A stretch of 64,000 bases of DNA from Echinometra lucunter (Eukaryota > Echinodermata > Echinoidea > Camarodonta > Echinometridae), in contig CM057157.1 in NCBI GenBank assembly GCA_029962745.1, positions 7,256,613 to 7,320,612 on the forward strand, given 5' to 3'. The first letter of the stretch is position 1. Each line of letters opens with the position of its first letter. Made by a program: the position numbers and the translations under genes. Below are positions 59,541-64,000 of the stretch, one piece after another. The notes under the pieces are model-generated. The model was not told where the DNA came from and did no database searches. It saw nothing but the letters and a program-made list of their open reading frames with translations.

Positions 59541-59889
59541 GGCACGGAGAATAGGGGAAGGACCGTGCGCGCTGTATTCATTTGTGTGCAAGCAAATGTA
59601 GCCCAGCGTGCAGCGGCAGCGACGATCTGCACAAGATTCAATGGTGAAACAATTGTGAGTTTGACAACATTTCTGGCCAAAATCAAAATAATTTTCATCA
59701 AATAACCAAAAATCTGAAAGCCGCGAGGACAATGTAGTATATCAGAACATAATCACCTGATTAAAACATATTTGAAAGTAATTTTGAACTTGATGGACTT
59801 GTCACATACCTTGAGTTTCGGCTGTCTCTGCCGATCTCTGCACTGTATGGCACACGCGGATGGGCAGGCCCCTATTCTCTGGGTTTGCC
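59541..59889. mobile_element. hAT-type miniature element, copy 2 (inverted)
   Basis: Same family in opposite orientation: GGCACGGAGAATAGGGG ... CCCCTATTCTCTGGGTTTGC. The left tip has a small deletion and no target duplication is visible. Confidence 0.65.
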
Positions 59890-60554
59890 CTAGCCCAGAG
59901 GGGCGTACAGTGATGTTATTCTGTCTTTACACTGTAACGCCCTGACACGTAGTACATTTGCCCCTGCGTAGCCTGGTTTGTTTACAAAAAAATGTTCCCA
60001 AATCATGACTTTCTCCTGCCCGGTTAGCCATGGAAACTACCTTCCAAGTTCGCCTTCGGGCCGATAGATCTAACTCCAAAATTAGATTCTAAATTCTCTT
60101 TTGATTTGGGAACATATTTTTTTGTAAACAAGCCAGTCTACACAGGGGCAAATGCACTCATCCTGTGTACTCGCAAAAGTGACATTTCTGTACTGAAACT
60201 ACATAGCATGCTTTTCTGTTGGTTACTCGACAGCATGCTGTCGACCTACATGTACAAGTCTGATAAGCATCAGTTTTCTTCTTAAAATTCACCATTTTCA
60301 GTTCATTCATCAGATATGAAGCAAAAAGAGGAAAATTGAGAGCCTCAGGAATATTGCTGGTAAGTAAAATCAAAACTTTTCTTCTCTATTATAGAAGATC
60401 TAAGTCAATGTATTTTGCGATCGAGTCAATAATTAGTTTCGCTATTCAAAACGCCGTTTTGACCTATGGGTGGGGCAAATGTACTCTGCATCAGGGCGTT
60501 ACAGTGTAATGACAGAATAACATCACTGTATGCCCCTCTGGGCTAGGTTTGCCC
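59887..60554. repeat. Nested inverted-repeat block
   Basis: Outer arms 59887-59974 and 60472-60554 are inverted (CAGAGGGGCGTACAGTGATG versus CATCACTGTATGCCCCTCTG). An inner pair, GTTTACAAAAAAATGTTCCC (from 59980) and GGGAACATATTTTTTTGTAA (from 60107), is also inverted. The rest matches the direct duplicate at 61438-61810. Confidence 0.7.
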
Positions 60555-61430
60555 TAGACTGAAAATTCTGTCACAAAATTTCGTTGTGTGCCTCTTATAC
60601 TGGTAGGGTCAGCACTCCTCATTTTAGAGACAAAAGCGCCTTGTAGCGTTGTGCGTGCAATCTCATTGTGCTGGCCAGCACAACAAGAAAACTACCTAAA
60701 ATCATCGATTTTCTCCTTTATTCATGAATATAAAAGTGACATATAATTATACGCTAGGCCTATAGAGAATATACATGTAGCTTACCAATTTTATGATTTA
60801 TTTATTCCTTTTAACTCTCAATTTTAGGTAATCCTGGTCCTAACGTTAGGGTCCTCTCGGTTGAAAATCTAGCAGCCAATTCTAATCGCCTCTCTGTTCG
60901 CCTCCGCCTTTTCGCAGGGAGATCAGCGAATTCGCGACTCCTCGCATTAATTTCAACCGTATTAATGATCGAAACGTACGAACGATGATGTTGTTGTTAT
61001 TGTTTCGTACTGGTCGATCGTTTAATGCGAGGAGTCGCGAATTCGTTGATCTCCCTGCGAAAAGCGGGGGCGAACAGAGAGGCGATAGAGGTTGACTGCT
61101 AGATTTTCAACCGAGAGGACCTAATGTTAGGACCCTGGATTTACCTAAAAATGGAGAGTTAAAAGGAATAAATCATAAAATTGGTAAGCTATAATATTCT
61201 CTATGGGCCTAGCATATATAATGACATGTTACTTTTATATTCATGAATAAAAGGGAAAAATTGATGATTTGAGGTAGTTTTCTTGTTGTGCTGGCCAGCA
61301 CAATGAGATTGCACGCACAACACTACAGGGCGCTTCTGTCTCTAAAATGAGGAGTGCTGACCCTACCACTGTACATGTACCAGTATAAGAGGCCAACGAC
61401 AAAATTTTGAGACAGAATTTTCGGTCTAGG
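60552..61430. mobile_element. 880-bp foldback element with about 400-bp arms
   Basis: Arms 60552-60950 and 61022-61430 are close reverse complements (CTAGACTGAAAATTCTGTC versus GACAGAATTTTCGGTCTAG; GTGCTGGCCAGCACAA in both; GACTCCTCGCATTAA versus TTAATGCGAGGAGTC), around a spacer of about 70 bp that itself has GATCGAAACGTAC/GTTTCGTAC pairing. No protein is coded. Confidence 0.75.
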
Positions 61431-61437
61431 TTTGCCC

Positions 61438-61810
61438 CACTCATCCTGTGTACTCGGTCAATGAATTGGCCTCGTCCCACAAATGTGACAATTCTGTACC
61501 GAAACTACATAGCATGCTTTTCTTTTGGTTACTCGACGTAATGCTGTAGACCTACATGTACAAGTGTGACAGGCATCAGTTTTCTTCTTAAAATTCACCA
61601 TTTTCAGTTCATTCATCAGATATGAAGCAGAAAGGGGAAATTGAGAGCCTCAGGAACATTGCTGAGCGCTGGTAAGTAAAATAAAAACTTTTCTTCTCTA
61701 TTTTAGATCTAAATCACTGTATTTTGCGTTCGCGTCGGCAATTAGTTTTGGTATTAAAAACACCGTTTTGAACTAACTGTTAAGTTAGACCTACATTGTA
61801 GGCTACGGGT
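61438..61810. repeat. Direct duplicate of 60150-60475
   Basis: Shares CTCATCCTGTGTACTCG, AACTACATAGCATGCTTTTC, CATCAGTTTTCTTCTTAAAA and TTTTCTTCTCTATT with 60150-60475. This copy has a short open reading MKQKGEIESLRNIAERW before GTAAGT on the plus strand; the other copy has an altered frame there. Confidence 0.7.
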
Positions 61811-61880
61811 GGTTTGCCCCAGCCATGGCATAGCCATAGGTCTAGTCTAGACCCTCTATAAACCCTATTTCAACAAAAAA

Positions 61881-62264
61881 GGCAAACCCAGAGAATAGGG
61901 GACCGGAACGCGCGCACATATTCATTTGTGTGCAAACAAATGCAGCCGGTCATTGCCGGTGGCAGCGGCAGAGTCGGCGGCGAGGGGGATGAGATTCATG
62001 GATGAAACATTTGTGAGTTTGAGAACATTTCTGGCAAAAATCAAAATTATTTTCACCACATAATCACACATTTGAAAGCGGAGAGGACAATGTAATATAT
62101 TAGAACATAATTACTTGATTAAAATATATTTTAAAGTCATTTTGAACTTGATCATGGACTTGTCACATACCCTGACTTTCGGCTGATGCTGCCGATCTCT
62201 GCACAGTAAAAACATGACAAATGGCATGCGCGCGCGTTCCGGTCCCCTATTCTCCGGGTTTGGC
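61881..62264. mobile_element. hAT-type miniature element, copy 3
   Basis: GGCAAACCCAGAGAATAGGG ... CCCTATTCTCCGGGTTTGGC with longer inverted ends (GGACCGGAACGCGCGC type), flanked by an 8-bp duplication ACAAAAAA (61873-61880, 62265-62272). Confidence 0.8.
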
Positions 62265-62504
62265 ACAAAAAATGCTTGTTCAAAATCTAAAATAGGCATA
62301 ATCGTGTTTCAGGCCCCACTCAATTAATGCATAGTGAGTGGGGCTGATGCCCACATACATCATGATCGATTATCTCTCCCGACCTAACTTAGACCACAGC
62401 TAACTAGGACAGAAATAGAAGACGACGTACTTTCACAAGTTTTGAAAAGAATGTGTTGATCGATCATCACGTTTAATTATCATTATCTTCTTTTAAAACT
62501 CTCT

Positions 62505-62725
62505 TATATATACTCGTGTTAACGGCCCCACCAAACGCGATTCAAATATGATTAATACAGCATCGGGGCTGATGAGCACAGTATATATACTCGTGTTTAC
62601 GGCCCCACCAAACGGGATCCAAACGTGATTAACACAGCAGCGGGGCTGATGCCCATCAGCCCACTGCCGTGATAATCAATTCATAATCCCGTTTGGTGGG
62701 GCCGTAAACACGAGTATATATTAGG
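62505..62725. repeat. Tandem plus inverted repeat cluster
   Basis: Two direct copies (62505-62573, 62583-62650) share ATATATACTCGTGTT, CGGCCCCACCAAACG and CGGGGCTGATG. A reverse-complement copy follows at 62650-62725 (CCCGTTTGGTGGGGCCGTAA). Outer GGCCCCAC/GTGGGGCC pairs lie at 62312 and 62880. Confidence 0.7.
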
Positions 62726-63044
62726 GAGTGGTCAATCGAGTAATGTTAAAAATGTGACAACCGAAATGTGAAAATGTAAAAATGAGCTTCATGATCGATC
62801 AACTATAGAACGAATGATAAAATGTAGGCCTAATATACTTCGTGGGGAATCAGCCCACATTCAAACTGTAGATCTAGAGGTGGGGCCTGAAACACGATAG
62901 GCCTATTGCCCTAAAATACAGAATGTGATGACAGTATAGCCTTTGAGAACAAAGTTAGTAAAATATGGCTTTGCTTTGTCACCTCCTACCACTGTACCGC
63001 CACGACCCGGACTAAGCAGCTGGCGACCTAACTTTCACACGTAC

Positions 63045-63122
63045 CTTGCCCTCGCCCACCATGTTCAATGCCGGGAACTCCCCGTTCAATAATGCCACTG
63101 CTACCGCTACCGGCAGGTTCCG
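63045..63122 (-). other. Candidate 5' exon of the ATG4-like gene
   Basis: 78 bp between acceptor CTCTTTTCAG and donor GTACGT. Two of its frames are open. One (PAGSGSSGIIERGVPGIEHG) would join the first ATG4 coding exon in the MDFLNKP frame, but the exon before it has a stop in that frame. Most likely 5'UTR, or the start of an alternative N-terminus. Confidence 0.4.
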
Positions 63123-63271
63123 CTGAAAAGAGATCAGCAGCACCGAACAGATCAAGAGAAAAGGCTGCCATTACACCAAAATTCTCCTAAATCTACACTC
63201 TAACATATCAGTACATCAATCTACAATTAAACAAACACATGAATGTATCGAACAATAATAGATATACTTAC

Positions 63272-63340
63272 GAAATCCGATAATCTCCCCTCAAAGTCTT
63301 GTGATGTTACGTCAATATTTACCAGACGATACTCGATATA
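63272..63340 (-). other. Candidate first (5'UTR) exon of the ATG4-like gene
   Basis: Donor GTAAGT at 63271 follows GGAGATTATCGGATTTC; the 5' limit is a guess. A TTACGTCA (ATF/CREB-type) site lies near 63306-63313 and CpG-richer DNA follows to about 63.65 kb. No ATG in the frame leading to the next exon. Confidence 0.3.
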
Positions 63341-63660
63341 TTTAGTATATAAAGTCTACAATATAATATCCGGGTACGGTACACGGTACGTACGATGATA
63401 CGGTACGCGGTACGTACGCACGGTAGGTAGGCTAGGCCGGGCTGCGAATTTTTTTTCCGTACATGGAAACGCAAATCCTCCTTGTGCGCATGTGCGTGGA
63501 CTTGATTTCTTGCTGGACCTTTCCATAGGCAATCCACGCAATCCCATAGACTGTCACATACGACTCATTGACGATTGTTATTAGTCTTCGCGCGCAGACC
63601 CTATCGCTGATACTTGTTGCGTTCGCGCAGGCACTGATTTTTCTCTCCTCCAATAATGTT
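63341..63660 (-). promoter_or_regulatory. Possible CpG-rich promoter of the ATG4-like gene
   Basis: Rich in CG dinucleotides and repeated GTACGGTA/GGTACG words, upstream of the candidate first exon. No TATA box was recognised. ORFs here have no recognised similarity. Confidence 0.3.
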
Positions 63661-64000
63661 CATTCTTTCTCTCTCTCTCTCTCTCTCTCCAATGTGCTCG
63701 CACTCTCTGTCACTCTGTCTTAGTACTACTAGTACTTATTTCAAATGTTCTCTGAGGGCCAGAAAGCCATTAACTAAAAGCACAACAAATGCTCTTAATT
63801 CTGACTCTCAACCACTATGAGATGTTGCTTTGGGGTACATAGTGGTACGTGGGGACAGTCTAACCGCTGGAAAAGTATCGAGTCAAAATACTAATGTATA
63901 GTTGAAAATATAATTGTATTTCCAAGTGTAAGGAACAGGTATCCATCACACCACCAGAACATACAGGCCTTTAACAAAAAACAAACAACAACAACAGCTT

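Noticed and set aside
1..64000. CRISPR arrays, bacterial operons or phage genes
   Set aside because: No regular spacer arrays, no dense same-strand ORFs; the window is clearly intron-bearing animal DNA.

Overview
This is a eukaryotic window from an animal with intron-rich genes and dense small repeats. Two protein-coding genes, both on the minus strand, can be rebuilt exon by exon with consistent splice sites and reading phase. The content fits a marine invertebrate, probably a deuterostome such as an echinoderm: a Vasa-type protein with CCHC zinc knuckles, an ATG4C/D-type protease, many short terminal-inverted-repeat elements, a Jockey/CR1-like LINE, tRNA-derived SINEs, and great enrichment of the palindrome TACATGTACA. 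The species cannot be named from the sequence alone.

Region 1 (419-13479, minus) is the 5' half of a Vasa/DDX4-like gene. Ten coding exons encode 281 residues plus one base: a short acidic-tryptophan N-terminus, a Gly/Arg/Phe/Ser-rich segment, then five CCHC zinc knuckles on separate exons, all bounded by phase-1 introns. Two adjacent knuckle exons encode an identical 28-residue stretch. The DEAD-box helicase core should lie beyond the left edge. Introns carry repeats, including a family whose internal repeats contain the DR1 nuclear-receptor motif.

Region 2 (13.5-28.1 kb) is the Vasa promoter side and intergenic DNA: a 232-bp near-perfect foldback element with a 9-bp target duplication, a 1.4-kb inverted repeat, a broken LINE at 18.0-20.9 kb, and other small elements.

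Region 3 (28148-57749, with likely 5' exons to about 63.3 kb, minus) is a complete ATG4C/D-like autophagy protease gene. It has the GWGC catalytic cysteine motif, the [11 protein letters not shown] motif, LDPH and a C-terminal FVLL. Three things are unusual. About 300 disordered Ser-rich residues are inserted inside the peptidase domain. The long N-terminal exon is broken by apparent frameshifts and an in-frame TGA. The 3'UTR is a decayed tandem array of the gene's own C-terminal coding end. Its introns hold piggyBac-like, hAT-like and Harbinger-like small elements and an 82-bp tandem duplication of an intron/exon junction.

Region 4 (59.0-62.7 kb) is a nest of hAT-type miniature elements, direct duplications and an 880-bp foldback, lying in the presumed first large intron. 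Beyond it, 63.0-63.7 kb looks like the 5' exons and promoter of the ATG4 gene.
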